This document shows, one piece after another, positions 8,387 through 16,658 of a stretch of 37,803 bases of DNA. The notes beneath the pieces are model-generated. The model was not told where the DNA came from. It was given only the letters and a program-made list of their open reading frames with translations, and ran no database searches. Position 1 is the first letter of the stretch; each line of letters begins with the position of its first letter. The DNA is from JBKCHH01 sp046302855. Its GTDB lineage: Bacteria; Pseudomonadota; Alphaproteobacteria; Rickettsiales; UBA8987. Made by a program: the position numbers and the translations under genes. The stretch spans positions 1 to 37,803 of the forward strand of contig JBKCHH010000077.1 in assembly GCA_046302855.1 (NCBI GenBank), given 5' to 3'.

Positions 8387-9372
8387 TATATCTTTGGAAC
8401 TTCTACCAAGTAATCTTTCTGCCAAATTTTGCGGATAGTATCCCGTGAAACATTGCCCCCAGAAATTAATATCACAATATTAGCGTTTTTTAGCTGATGT
8501 TTTTTTATGTAATTATAAGCAACCGCCATACTTAGTGCTGAGGTTGTTTCTACTGATATTTTTAGCAGATGATTTATCCACTGCGTCCAGTATTTTATTT
8601 CTTTTTCGGTTGCCACATTAAAGCCATCTAGCTTTTTTAGATATTCAAAGGTTCTAGGCACTATAGATAAGGTTCTTGCCCCATCTGCAATTGAATTTGG
8701 CGAAGTATCAAAGGCAAATATCTTGCCAGATTTTAAAGATTTAAAAGCATCATTGGCATTTTTTGGCTCGCAACCAATAATTTTTGTTTTGGGTGAAAGA
8801 AATTCCTTGGCTAAATAGGTGCCAGAAAGCCACCCCCCCCCACCGCAGGTAGCAAAAATATAATCAATATTTTTTAGCTCTTTAAAAACCTCGTAAGCTG
8901 CGGTTCCTTGGCCCTCTATTACCATATCGTCATCAAATGGCTTTAGTAGATAGGCACCATTTTGTGCTTCAAGATTTGCCTTGCCTTCCGCCTCTTTTCT
9001 AGTTTTACTAAGGGTTACCCTTGCCCCTGTTGCCCTAGTTGCTTGCAGTTTTATGGAGGAAATAAAATCAGGTAGGAAAATCTCCGCCTGAAGATTCAAA
9101 GCCTTTGCTACATAGGCCACTGCTTGCCCGTGATTACCAGAGCTATAGGCAATTACTTTTTTGGGTAGTTTCTTTTGTTCCTTTAACTTTAGTAGAGCAT
9201 TAAAAGCACCACGCACCTTAAAAGCCCCTGTTTTTTGGAAATTATCGCATTTAAAATAAATATTATTGCCTAAAAAATTATTTAAGTTTTGAGAGTGCAA
9301 AATTGGCGTATTATGCAGATAGTTTTTGGTTCTAAAAAAAGCCTCTTCTACTGAATTTGGGTTTAGTAGCAT
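8386..9372 (-). CDS. PLP-dependent threonine dehydratase / serine racemase family enzyme
   Basis: Fold-type II PLP enzyme of 328 residues without a C-terminal ACT regulatory domain. That matches short catabolic threonine ammonia-lyases and serine racemases rather than IlvA. The PLP lysine lies in FQKTGAFKVRGA (about 45-56), the substrate loop is SSGNHGQAVAY, the phosphate-binding glycine loop is CGGGGWLSG (near 174), and SGGNV is near the C-terminus. The substrate cannot be fixed: threonine, serine and hydroxyaspartate are all possible. It follows fdxA by 6 bases and shares TAATG with dprA. The glycine loop is encoded by an uninterrupted G9 run (C9 on the plus strand, 8833-8841). That run is in frame here but is a possible slippage or sequencing-error site. 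Confidence 0.9.
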   Translation of the reverse strand: MLLNPNSVEEAFFRTKNYLHNTPILHSQNLNNFLGNNIYFKCDNFQKTGAFKVRGAFNALLKLKEQKKLPKKVIAYSSGNHGQAVAYVAKALNLQAEIFLPDFISSIKLQATRATGARVTLSKTRKEAEGKANLEAQNGAYLLKPFDDDMVIEGQGTAAYEVFKELKNIDYIFATCGGGGWLSGTYLAKEFLSPKTKIIGCEPKNANDAFKSLKSGKIFAFDTSPNSIADGARTLSIVPRTFEYLKKLDGFNVATEKEIKYWTQWINHLLKISVETTSALSMAVAYNYIKKHQLKNANIVILISGGNVSRDTIRKIWQKDYLVEVPKI

Positions 9373-9378
9373 TTTATC

Positions 9379-9714
9379 TCAACTGCCTTCACCAGGATTT
9401 TCACTAAAATGTTTTTCAAACTTACCCTTTTCTTTTTTTACTAAATCTGCCCCCTCTAGCGGAGCTTTTTTCTCATTAATATTTGGCCATAAAAGGGAAT
9501 ATTTGCGATTTAGCTCTAGCCATTTGGTATTATCTTCTGATTCTGGATGAATGGCTTCAGCCGGGCATTCAGGCTCACAAACGCCACAGTCTATACATTC
9601 ATCTGGGTTTATTACTAGCATATTTTCCCCCTCATAGAAGCAATCTACTGGGCAGACCTCAACACAATCAGTATATTTACATTTTATACAGTTATCATCT
9701 ACTATAAATGCCAT
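9379..9714 (-). CDS. fdxA: 7Fe ferredoxin FdxA
   Basis: A 111-residue low-potential ferredoxin with one 3Fe-4S and one 4Fe-4S cluster. Cysteines at 9, 12, 17, 21 and 25, and at 40, 43, 46 and 50, match the FdxA pattern; in relatives Cys12 is not a cluster ligand. The C-terminal extension after about residue 60 (NTKWLELNRKYSLLWP) is typical of alphaproteobacterial FdxA. It sits 2 bases after ccmC and 6 bases before the PLP enzyme, so it is almost certainly part of the same transcript. Its redox partner is unknown. Cluster assembly could draw on the ErpA-type carrier encoded at 32829. Confidence 0.96.
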   Translation of the reverse strand: MAFIVDDNCIKCKYTDCVEVCPVDCFYEGENMLVINPDECIDCGVCEPECPAEAIHPESEDNTKWLELNRKYSLLWPNINEKKAPLEGADLVKKEKGKFEKHFSENPGEGS

Positions 9715-9716
9715 AT

Positions 9717-10436
9717 TTAGAAATTTAAGTTAATTAGGTTCCTTATTTTTTTGTTATTCAACCAGTTTCTACAAGAAATAATTAGAGCTATTATAAAATA
9801 TAGCAGAAAACTTGTAAATATCAAAAGCAAAGGGATTAGCATAGAAATATCAATTTTTAAACCACTAGAACTTATAATACTTGCCTTTTGATGTAGAGTA
9901 TTCCACCAATCAACCGAAAACTTTACTATTGGTAGATTAATTAAGCCAATTACTACTATTATAGAAAATAGCTTCTCTGCCTTATCTAAGAACCGCTCTG
10001 CAATTGAATTATATAGATAAATTGCCCCAATATAAATTAGAAATAAAATTAACATTGAAGTAAGCCTAGAATCCCAAACCCACCAAACCCCCCATATTGG
10101 TTTTCCCCAAATACTGCCCGTTATAAGGGCAAGAAAAGCAAATGCCGTGCCAATAGTAGCGGAGTTTCTAGCAAAAATAAAGGAAAGTGGATTTTTCCAA
10201 ACTAGAAAAGAAACGGCATTAGTTGCCATAAAGAAATAAATTAACAGTGCCATCCAGGCACTTGGTACATGCACATACATAATTCTAACTGATTCCCCCT
10301 GCTGATAATCAGTTGGGGAATTAACCAAGGCAAAGTATAATCCTATCGATAGGAAAGCAAAAAACAGCCAGATAAAAGGCTTTAGCAATTTGGTTTCAAA
10401 AAAATCTAATAGTTTTGGTTTTATAAAATTAAACAT
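9717..10436 (-). CDS. ccmC: Haem exporter / cytochrome c maturation protein CcmC
   Basis: CcmC is the inner-membrane protein that presents haem to CcmE in system I cytochrome c maturation. The 239-residue protein has six hydrophobic helices and the signature tryptophan-rich loop WGVWWVWDSRLTSMLIL near residues 120-135. The periplasmic histidine HVPSAWM (about 56) and a second one in WWNTLHQK (near 180) fit the haem ligands. It is the first gene of a seven-gene minus-strand unit. Its usual partners are elsewhere: ccmD and ccmE are at 25426-26240, and ccmA and ccmB are not in the window. Confidence 0.95.
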   Translation of the reverse strand: MFNFIKPKLLDFFETKLLKPFIWLFFAFLSIGLYFALVNSPTDYQQGESVRIMYVHVPSAWMALLIYFFMATNAVSFLVWKNPLSFIFARNSATIGTAFAFLALITGSIWGKPIWGVWWVWDSRLTSMLILFLIYIGAIYLYNSIAERFLDKAEKLFSIIVVIGLINLPIVKFSVDWWNTLHQKASIISSSGLKIDISMLIPLLLIFTSFLLYFIIALIISCRNWLNNKKIRNLINLNF

Positions 10437-10505
10437 TTTATTCTAGTGATAATGCCCTTCATTAACATTAAATAGAATAAAAAACAGATATTTTAAAAAA
10501 CTTTT

Positions 10506-10982
10506 TTAACTAAAAACCCGCCAAGAAAGCCCTAAAACTATATGGTCTGGATTATAATTTCTGTCACCAAATAACAGGGCACAGGAACGAAACTTTACAA
10601 TCTTGTTCTGTTTATTCACTAAAGTTCCAGCATTAAATAAAGGTCTTTCAAAATTTTTTGCATCTAGATATTCATCAATTTTGCTGATAATGGCACCACC
10701 CGGGATTCTTTTCGCCATTTTTGAAACGGGGTGATTTTCTAAATCACCACACTCATTTCTTAAGGCATCACCCACTCTGGTATAGTAATATATCCTCTCT
10801 TTACCCTCCTGTAATATTTTAATATCGCAGGTGGAAGAGTGCAAATCTGCCAAATGTTCGGGGTTAAACTTGGAAAAAAGAGGAACATTTACCTTATCTT
10901 CACTTCTTAAATAATTCCAATATTTCTCCATCCTATCGGTTAGCCTTCTTTCATTTTCGTAACCAAAACCCATCTGTTCCAT
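10506..10982 (-). CDS. PAS_5-like domain protein
   Basis: A 158-residue soluble protein. The arrangement resembles the PAS_5 family (PF07310), small alphaproteobacterial PAS-fold proteins. An N-terminal RMEKYWNYLRSE helix is followed by FNPEHLADL and then a central YYYTRVGDALRNECG strand-helix region. It ends near residue 150 with HIVLGLSWRVF. No output domain is attached, and no membrane segment or signal peptide is seen. It stands alone, 69 bases upstream of ccmC on the same strand and divergent from ahcY across 65 bases. A ligand or partner cannot be named. Confidence is good for a real gene and moderate for the family. Confidence 0.65.
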   Translation of the reverse strand: MEQMGFGYENERRLTDRMEKYWNYLRSEDKVNVPLFSKFNPEHLADLHSSTCDIKILQEGKERIYYYTRVGDALRNECGDLENHPVSKMAKRIPGGAIISKIDEYLDAKNFERPLFNAGTLVNKQNKIVKFRSCALLFGDRNYNPDHIVLGLSWRVFS

Positions 10983-11047
10983 AGTTTTTTATTGTATATT
11001 AATATTAATTTATTACCAACCTATGTAAGTATATTACAGAGAATACA

Positions 11048-12361
11048 ATGCAAAAATTAACAAAAGGTAAATTTCTGGGTAAAGATTTTAAAGTAAAAGA
11101 CATTTCTTTAGCAGAGGCTGGAAGAAAAGCAATTTCATTAGCTGAAAGTGAAATGCCAGGGCTTATGTATTTAAGGGAAGAGTATAAAAATTTAAAACCC
11201 TTAAAAGGTGCCAATATTATTGGTTGCCTTCATATGACTACTGAAACGGCTGTATTGATTGAAACCCTTGTATTTTTGGGGGCAAGTGTCCGTTGGAGTT
11301 CTTGCAATATTTTCTCTACGCAAGACCACGCTGCTGCTGCTATCGCGGAACAAGGAATTCCCGTTTTTGCTTGGCGTGGTGAAACAGAAGAAGAATATGA
11401 ATGGTGCATTCGCCAAACCATTGAAGCTGATGGCTGGGAACCTAACATGATACTAGATGATGGCGGTGATTTAACCAAAATTATCCACGAAGAATATCCC
11501 CATTTACTTGCCCAAATTAAAGGAGTTTCAGAAGAAACTACTACAGGGGTAAAAAGGCTAAAACAAATGCAAAGGGAAGGGAAGCTAAAGATTCCAGCCA
11601 TAAATGTTAATGATTCTGTTACTAAATCTAAGTTCGATAATCTATATGGTTGTAGAGAAAGCCTGCTTGATGGTATAAAAAGGGCAACGGAAGTAATGAT
11701 TGGTGGCAAAATTGTGGTTGTGTGTGGCTATGGCGATGTTGGCAAGGGCTGTGCCAAGGCTCTGCAGGGGCAAGGTGCTAGGGTAGTTGTTACCGAAATT
11801 GATCCAATAAACGCTCTACAGGCTGTAATGGAGGGGTTTGAGGTAGATACGCTTGAAAACACCGCCTCAAAGGCAGATATTTTTGTAACCGCCACAGGAA
11901 ATCTAGATATAATAACCCTAGAACATATGCGAATGATGAAGGATAGGGCAATAGTATGTAATATTGGGCATTTTGATAATGAGATTGAAATTTCAGCCCT
12001 TAAAAACTTTAAATGGCACGAAATTAAGCCACAAGTGGATGAGGTAATTTTTCCAGATGGAAAAAGGGTAATTATTCTAGCCAAGGGAAGGTTAGTGAAT
12101 TTAGGCTGCGCTTCGGGGCATCCCGCCTTTGTAATGAGCTTTTCTTTCTGCAATCAAGTGCTTGCCCAAATTGAACTATGGAAAAACCACAAAAAATACG
12201 AAAATAAAGTATATGTACTGCCAAAAAGTTTGGATGAAAAGGTAGCAACCCTGCACTTGCAAAAACTGGGTGTAAACCTAACCAAGTTAACCAAAAAACA
12301 AGCAGAATATCTAGGCGTTAATCTTGGCGGACCTTATAAGGAAGAGGAGTATAGGTATTAA
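11048..12361 (+). CDS. ahcY: Adenosylhomocysteinase
   Basis: AhcY (SAH hydrolase) splits S-adenosylhomocysteine into adenosine and homocysteine, keeping methylation reactions running. The 437 residues contain the N-terminal HMTTETAVLIETL and NIFSTQDHAAAAI substrate segments. The NAD-binding GYGDVGKGCAKALQGQGA lies near 225-242, then NIGHFDNEI, and the C-terminal ends with the conserved LGGPYKEEEYRY. The ATG start gives the expected short N-terminus. The gene is divergent from the PAS-like gene. Its TAA stop shares the palindrome TTAA (12358-12361) with the stop of the convergent aldehyde dehydrogenase, leaving no space for an intergenic terminator. Confidence 0.97.
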   Translation: MQKLTKGKFLGKDFKVKDISLAEAGRKAISLAESEMPGLMYLREEYKNLKPLKGANIIGCLHMTTETAVLIETLVFLGASVRWSSCNIFSTQDHAAAAIAEQGIPVFAWRGETEEEYEWCIRQTIEADGWEPNMILDDGGDLTKIIHEEYPHLLAQIKGVSEETTTGVKRLKQMQREGKLKIPAINVNDSVTKSKFDNLYGCRESLLDGIKRATEVMIGGKIVVVCGYGDVGKGCAKALQGQGARVVVTEIDPINALQAVMEGFEVDTLENTASKADIFVTATGNLDIITLEHMRMMKDRAIVCNIGHFDNEIEISALKNFKWHEIKPQVDEVIFPDGKRVIILAKGRLVNLGCASGHPAFVMSFSFCNQVLAQIELWKNHKKYENKVYVLPKSLDEKVATLHLQKLGVNLTKLTKKQAEYLGVNLGGPYKEEEYRY

Positions 12362-13725
12362 CCAACTTTTATTACCTTAATATTCACAAATTCTAAAAAG
12401 CCAAAACTGCCAAGCTCTCTGCCATAGCCACTATCTTTAATGCCGCCAAAGGGGTAGCTAGCATCTGATTTCACAAAATCATTTATAAAACACATGCCAG
12501 ATTGAATTTTTTTTGCCAATAACTTAGCATTACTAGTGTTTTTAGAAAAAATGGCGGATCCCAAACCAAAGCTGGTTTTATTGGCAAGCTCTATTGCCTT
12601 TTTTTCATTCTTAGCCTTTATTACTAAAGCAACTGGACCAAAAATTTCCTTATAGAAAATTTCCATTGTGTCATCTATTTCTAATATGGTGGCTGGATAA
12701 AAGGCACCATTTTTTAAATTATCACTTTCTTCTGGTAAATAGCCACCCACCAAGCATTTCGCTCCATCTTTTATAGCCTGTTTTACCAAAGAATGAATCT
12801 CATCCCTTGCTTTTTTAGATGAAAGTGAGCCTAAATCTTTGCTACTATCCAGTGGATTGCCATAGGTTTTGGTCTTAAATTCCGCCACAAACTTTTCTAT
12901 AAAGGGCTGATAAATTTTTTCTTCCACAATGAATCTTTTGCCAGCCACACAGCTTTGCCCAGCATTAATTAGCCTTGCCTTAACGCTAGCAGATACGGCT
13001 ATGCCCAAATCAGCATCTTTTAAAATTAAATAGGGGTCTGAACCACCAAGTTCCAAAACAGATTTTTTAAGATACTTGCCAGAAATTTCTGCCACCTTTC
13101 TACCTGCCTCCACACTGCCAGTTAGAGAAACCGCCTTGATAGAGGGGTTTTTTATAACCTCTTCCATGCGATTTGCCTCAAAAATTATGGAGCGAAATAG
13201 GTTTTTTGGTAAGTGAAGATTCAAAATCTTATCAATTAATAAAGAGGTGCCAGATACCTGCGAGGAATGCTTTAACAAAATGCCATTTCCTGCTAGTAAA
13301 GCTGGCGTGGCAAAGCGAATTACCTGCCATAGGGGGAAGTTCCAAGGCATAATGCCAAGAATAATTCCAAGTGGTTCAAAATTAATTTCAGTGTTGGCAT
13401 TTAAAGATTGAGGCGTTAAAAAGTCAGGGGCATTTTTGGCAAGAATTCTAATGGAGGCAATAGACTTTTCTGCTTCAGCCGTTGATTCCTTAATATTCTT
13501 CCCCATCTCTTGCACAATTAAATTGGCAAGTGCTAGTTTTTGTTGCTCTAACCCATCAGCTAGGATTAAAATAACCTCACACCTTTTTTGTAAAGAAACC
13601 TCTGCCCATTTATCTTGAGCCTTTTGGATGGAATTAATAATGCTATCAACCTGCTCTAAATCCATTACATCGTGGCTAGAAATTATGTTTGAAGTGGCAG
13701 GATTTGTGGTGGTAATTTTTTTCAT
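12358..13725 (-). CDS. NAD-type succinate-semialdehyde dehydrogenase, Sad/YneI-like
   Basis: Aldehyde dehydrogenase of 455 residues. The segment IMPWNFPLWQVIRFATPALL, the catalytic glutamate in VLELGGSDPYLIL and the catalytic cysteine in NAGQSCVAGKRF are all present. The overall pattern, including the short C-terminus with FGGIKDSGYGRELGSFG, is close to E. coli Sad (YneI), which oxidises succinate semialdehyde to succinate with NAD. The exact substrate is inferred from this family resemblance; no GABA transaminase gene is nearby. It converges on ahcY with overlapping stop codons and diverges from ligA across 36 bases, so both promoters must fit in that short gap or inside coding sequence. Confidence 0.9.
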   Translation of the reverse strand: MKKITTTNPATSNIISSHDVMDLEQVDSIINSIQKAQDKWAEVSLQKRCEVILILADGLEQQKLALANLIVQEMGKNIKESTAEAEKSIASIRILAKNAPDFLTPQSLNANTEINFEPLGIILGIMPWNFPLWQVIRFATPALLAGNGILLKHSSQVSGTSLLIDKILNLHLPKNLFRSIIFEANRMEEVIKNPSIKAVSLTGSVEAGRKVAEISGKYLKKSVLELGGSDPYLILKDADLGIAVSASVKARLINAGQSCVAGKRFIVEEKIYQPFIEKFVAEFKTKTYGNPLDSSKDLGSLSSKKARDEIHSLVKQAIKDGAKCLVGGYLPEESDNLKNGAFYPATILEIDDTMEIFYKEIFGPVALVIKAKNEKKAIELANKTSFGLGSAIFSKNTSNAKLLAKKIQSGMCFINDFVKSDASYPFGGIKDSGYGRELGSFGFLEFVNIKVIKVG

Positions 13726-13761
13726 ACTTAATATATCTAGTATAAAGAATCTAAAAAAGAA

Positions 13762-15753
13762 ATGGATATCGAATTAGAAATGGAGCTTTTAATTAAGGAG
13801 CTAGAAAAGCACAATAAAGCCTATTACGCCGAAAATTCGCCACTAATTTCAGATGCGGAATATGATAAACTATTTCAAAAACTGCTAAAACTAGAGGAAC
13901 AATATCCCCTACTAAAAAAACTCAATTCGCCAACAAACAAGGTGGGCTTTAAGATAAAGGCAAAATTTACTAAAATAAAACATGCAAAAAAAATGCTCTC
14001 CCTTAATAATGCTTTTTCTGTGGAAGATGTGGAGGAATTTGCTGATAGAATTAAAAAATTCTTAAATATCAACTATATACCAGATTTTTGTTTGGAGCCA
14101 AAAATAGATGGGCTTGCCTTTTCTGCTAGATTTGAAAATGGTCTGCTAAAATACGCCGTAACCAGGGGGGATGGCGAAGAAGGCGAAGACATAACCGAAA
14201 ATATTCGGGCAATAACTAGCTTTCCTCTGAACATCAATTATAATTCTGTGCTAGAAGTAAGGGGAGAAATTTATCTAAGTAAGCAAGATTTTCTTAACCT
14301 AAATAATGAGCAAGAACTGCTGGGTGAGGCAAAATTTGCCAACCCAAGAAATGCCGCTGCTGGCTCTATTAGGCAACTTGACGCCAATATTACTAAGAAA
14401 AGAAATCTTAAATATTTTGTTTATGGGGTGGGGGAGGTGGCAAATGATTTCGCCCAAACTCAAACCGATTTGCTAGAGAGGCTAAGGGAGCTAAAATTTA
14501 TCACCAATAATCTAGTAAAAGAAGCCAACACAATAGAAAAACTAATAGCCTATCACCAAGCAATTTTTGAGCAGAGGGGTAAAATAGATTATGATATTGA
14601 TGGGGTGGTATATAAGGTAAATGATTTTGTATTACAAAACAGGCTGGGTGAGGTTGGTAGAAGCCCAAGGTGGGCGGTGGCTCACAAGTTTTTGGCAGAA
14701 ATTGCCATCACGCAAATTAAAGCTATTATTTTGCAAGTGGGCAGAACGGGGGCAATTACGCCAGTTGCCATTTTAGAGCCGGTAAATATTGGTGGCGTTA
14801 TAGTAGAAAGGGCAAGTTTGCACAATAGTGATGAAATTAAGCGAAAGGATGTAAAAATTAATGATTACGCCGAAATTGTGCGTGCCGGCGATGTTATCCC
14901 CTATCTTCAAAAAATTTTGCTAGAAAAAAGAACTGGCATAGAAAAAACCTTCATCTTCCCCACCAAATGCCCCGTTTGTGAAAGTGAAATAAAAAGGGAG
15001 GAGGAAGAGGCAATCTATAGATGCACCGGCGGGCTAAATTGCAAAGCTCAAGGCATTGGTAGCCTTATCCATATGGTTAGTAAAAATGGCTTTAACATTG
15101 TGGGCTTGGGGGAAAAACTAATAGAGTTCTTTTTTGAGCAAAAGCTAATAAAAAAACCAGCCGATATTTTCCTGCTAAAGAACCACGCGAATGAGTTAAA
15201 AAAAATCAAAGGCTTTGGCGAAAAATCTATAGATAATCTGCTGGACTCTATTGAAAAAAGCAAAACCATTCCTCTAGCCAATTTCATCTATTCGCTAGGC
15301 ATTAGGTATATAGGGGAAGAAAATGCCAGACTGCTAGCCAAAAATTATGGCTCGATAGAAAAATTTTTGAACAATGGGGATGAGCTTTTTTTAATAGAGG
15401 GAATGGGCGAAAAAACTGCCTTGTCTGTAAAAAACTACTTAAAAGAAAACTTGCAAACTTTGCTTGATTTAATCAAGCAGGTGGTAATTGAAGATTATAA
15501 ATTTCAAGCAAATAGCAATGCTTTTTTCTCCCAAAAGAAAATTATCTTCACTGGCAAATTATCTAAAATAACTAGGGAAGAGGCAAAAGAAATGGCAACA
15601 AAAAATGGTGCCAAAATTTTAAATTCCATTTCTAAAAATCTAGATTATATAATAGTGGGTGAAGATGCAGGTAGCAAGCTAAAACAGGCAGAAGCACTTG
15701 GCATTGCCATTTTAAATGAAGAGGAGTTTTTAGCAAAATGTTTAGAAAATTAG
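13762..15753 (+). CDS. ligA: NAD-dependent DNA ligase LigA
   Basis: LigA seals nicks during replication and repair using NAD. All domains are present in 663 residues. The Ia domain binds NMN. The adenylation domain has the catalytic Lys114 in the KIDG motif (EPKIDGLAFSARF), followed by an OB fold. A four-cysteine zinc finger (CPVC...C...C) lies near 405-430, then helix-hairpin-helix repeats (about 445-580) and a C-terminal BRCT domain (about 590-663, starting KKIIFTGKLSKITREEA). Length is as expected. The last 16 bases overlap the start of the following glycosyltransferase gene, implying co-translation of two unrelated products. Confidence 0.98.
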   Translation: MDIELEMELLIKELEKHNKAYYAENSPLISDAEYDKLFQKLLKLEEQYPLLKKLNSPTNKVGFKIKAKFTKIKHAKKMLSLNNAFSVEDVEEFADRIKKFLNINYIPDFCLEPKIDGLAFSARFENGLLKYAVTRGDGEEGEDITENIRAITSFPLNINYNSVLEVRGEIYLSKQDFLNLNNEQELLGEAKFANPRNAAAGSIRQLDANITKKRNLKYFVYGVGEVANDFAQTQTDLLERLRELKFITNNLVKEANTIEKLIAYHQAIFEQRGKIDYDIDGVVYKVNDFVLQNRLGEVGRSPRWAVAHKFLAEIAITQIKAIILQVGRTGAITPVAILEPVNIGGVIVERASLHNSDEIKRKDVKINDYAEIVRAGDVIPYLQKILLEKRTGIEKTFIFPTKCPVCESEIKREEEEAIYRCTGGLNCKAQGIGSLIHMVSKNGFNIVGLGEKLIEFFFEQKLIKKPADIFLLKNHANELKKIKGFGEKSIDNLLDSIEKSKTIPLANFIYSLGIRYIGEENARLLAKNYGSIEKFLNNGDELFLIEGMGEKTALSVKNYLKENLQTLLDLIKQVVIEDYKFQANSNAFFSQKKIIFTGKLSKITREEAKEMATKNGAKILNSISKNLDYIIVGEDAGSKLKQAEALGIAILNEEEFLAKCLEN

Positions 15754-16613
15754 CCTATATAAATCTAGTGTTGCAGAAAACTTTTGTTAGGGTTTTAAGT
15801 GCCTTTGTTTGGTCTTCAAAAAAAGCTAGGAAAGATTTTGGCAAAAGGTTAATGACCTCTGTTATAAAAAACTATCTAAAAAGATACCTACCCGCAATTG
15901 AAGATATTGAATCTTCTAAAGAAAAAACATCTGCAAAAAAAATATGGGTCTGCTGGTTGCAGGGCGAAAAAAATGCTCCAAAAATTGTAAAAAAATGTAT
16001 AGAAAGTGTAAGAAATCACTCTAATGGTTACGAAGTTATCGTGGTTGATAATTCTAATATAGAACAGTTCGTTAGCCTGCCAGATTACATCTATAAAAAG
16101 CTAGAAAAGGGCTATATAAGCAATACGCATTTTTCAGATATTTTAAGGGTGGTTTTGCTTTCCAAACATGGCGGCATTTGGATTGATGCAACCGTTTTTC
16201 TAACTGGTAATTTACCAGATGAAATAACAAAAAGCCCATTTTTTGCCTGGCATTGTAATTCTTATGTTAAAAACAATAATTGGCTACTGGTTTCTAGCCC
16301 TAATCACCCATTAACAAACTCAATTAGAACATTGTTGCTGGAATATTGGAAGTATGAAAACAAGGCGGTGGATTATTTTTTCTATCACATGTTTTTTGAT
16401 TTGATGGTTGAGCAAAACCAAGGGTTGTTAAAGGAATGGGAAAAGGTGCCAGTGATATATGATACCGATGGCTATAATATGCCTATGCTAACAAAATATA
16501 ATAACAATGCTTGGCTAGAAATAACCGCCAAAAACTCAATTCATAAATTATCTTATCGTTACGATGAAACTGCTAACAAAAATGGCACCTTTTTAGAAAA
16601 AATTCTGGCTTAA
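15738..16613 (+). CDS. Capsular polysaccharide synthesis-type glycosyltransferase
   Basis: A 291-residue glycosyltransferase of the Caps_synth type (PF05704, related to GT32 DXD enzymes). The nucleotide-sugar region starts at KKIWVCWLQGEKNAPKIVKKC (from about residue 67). The segment ISNTHFSDILRVVLLSKHGGIWIDATVFLT (about 131-160) has the expected DILR and HGGIWID features. No signal peptide is seen; the N-terminus is basic and may lie at the inner face of the membrane. It overlaps ligA by 16 bases and converges on yejE. The acceptor is unknown, perhaps a surface glycan. Two further glycan-modifying genes lie at 18515-21095. Confidence 0.82.
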   Translation: MFRKLAYINLVLQKTFVRVLSAFVWSSKKARKDFGKRLMTSVIKNYLKRYLPAIEDIESSKEKTSAKKIWVCWLQGEKNAPKIVKKCIESVRNHSNGYEVIVVDNSNIEQFVSLPDYIYKKLEKGYISNTHFSDILRVVLLSKHGGIWIDATVFLTGNLPDEITKSPFFAWHCNSYVKNNNWLLVSSPNHPLTNSIRTLLLEYWKYENKAVDYFFYHMFFDLMVEQNQGLLKEWEKVPVIYDTDGYNMPMLTKYNNNAWLEITAKNSIHKLSYRYDETANKNGTFLEKILA

Positions 16614-16624
16614 GTGAAAAAACA

Positions 16625-16658
16625 AAAATCCACAGAAGTAGAATTAGGTGCGGGTCTT
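16625..16658 (-). repeat. 34-bp dispersed repeat overlapping the yejE stop
   Basis: Read on the minus strand, 16658 to 16625 aligns without gaps to 36961-36994 at about 28 of 34 positions. Shared blocks are AAGACC, CCTAA, TCTACTTCT and TGGATTTT. The copy includes the last codons and TAA stop of yejE, so the repeat and the gene end coincide. No transposase is near. Confidence 0.55.
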
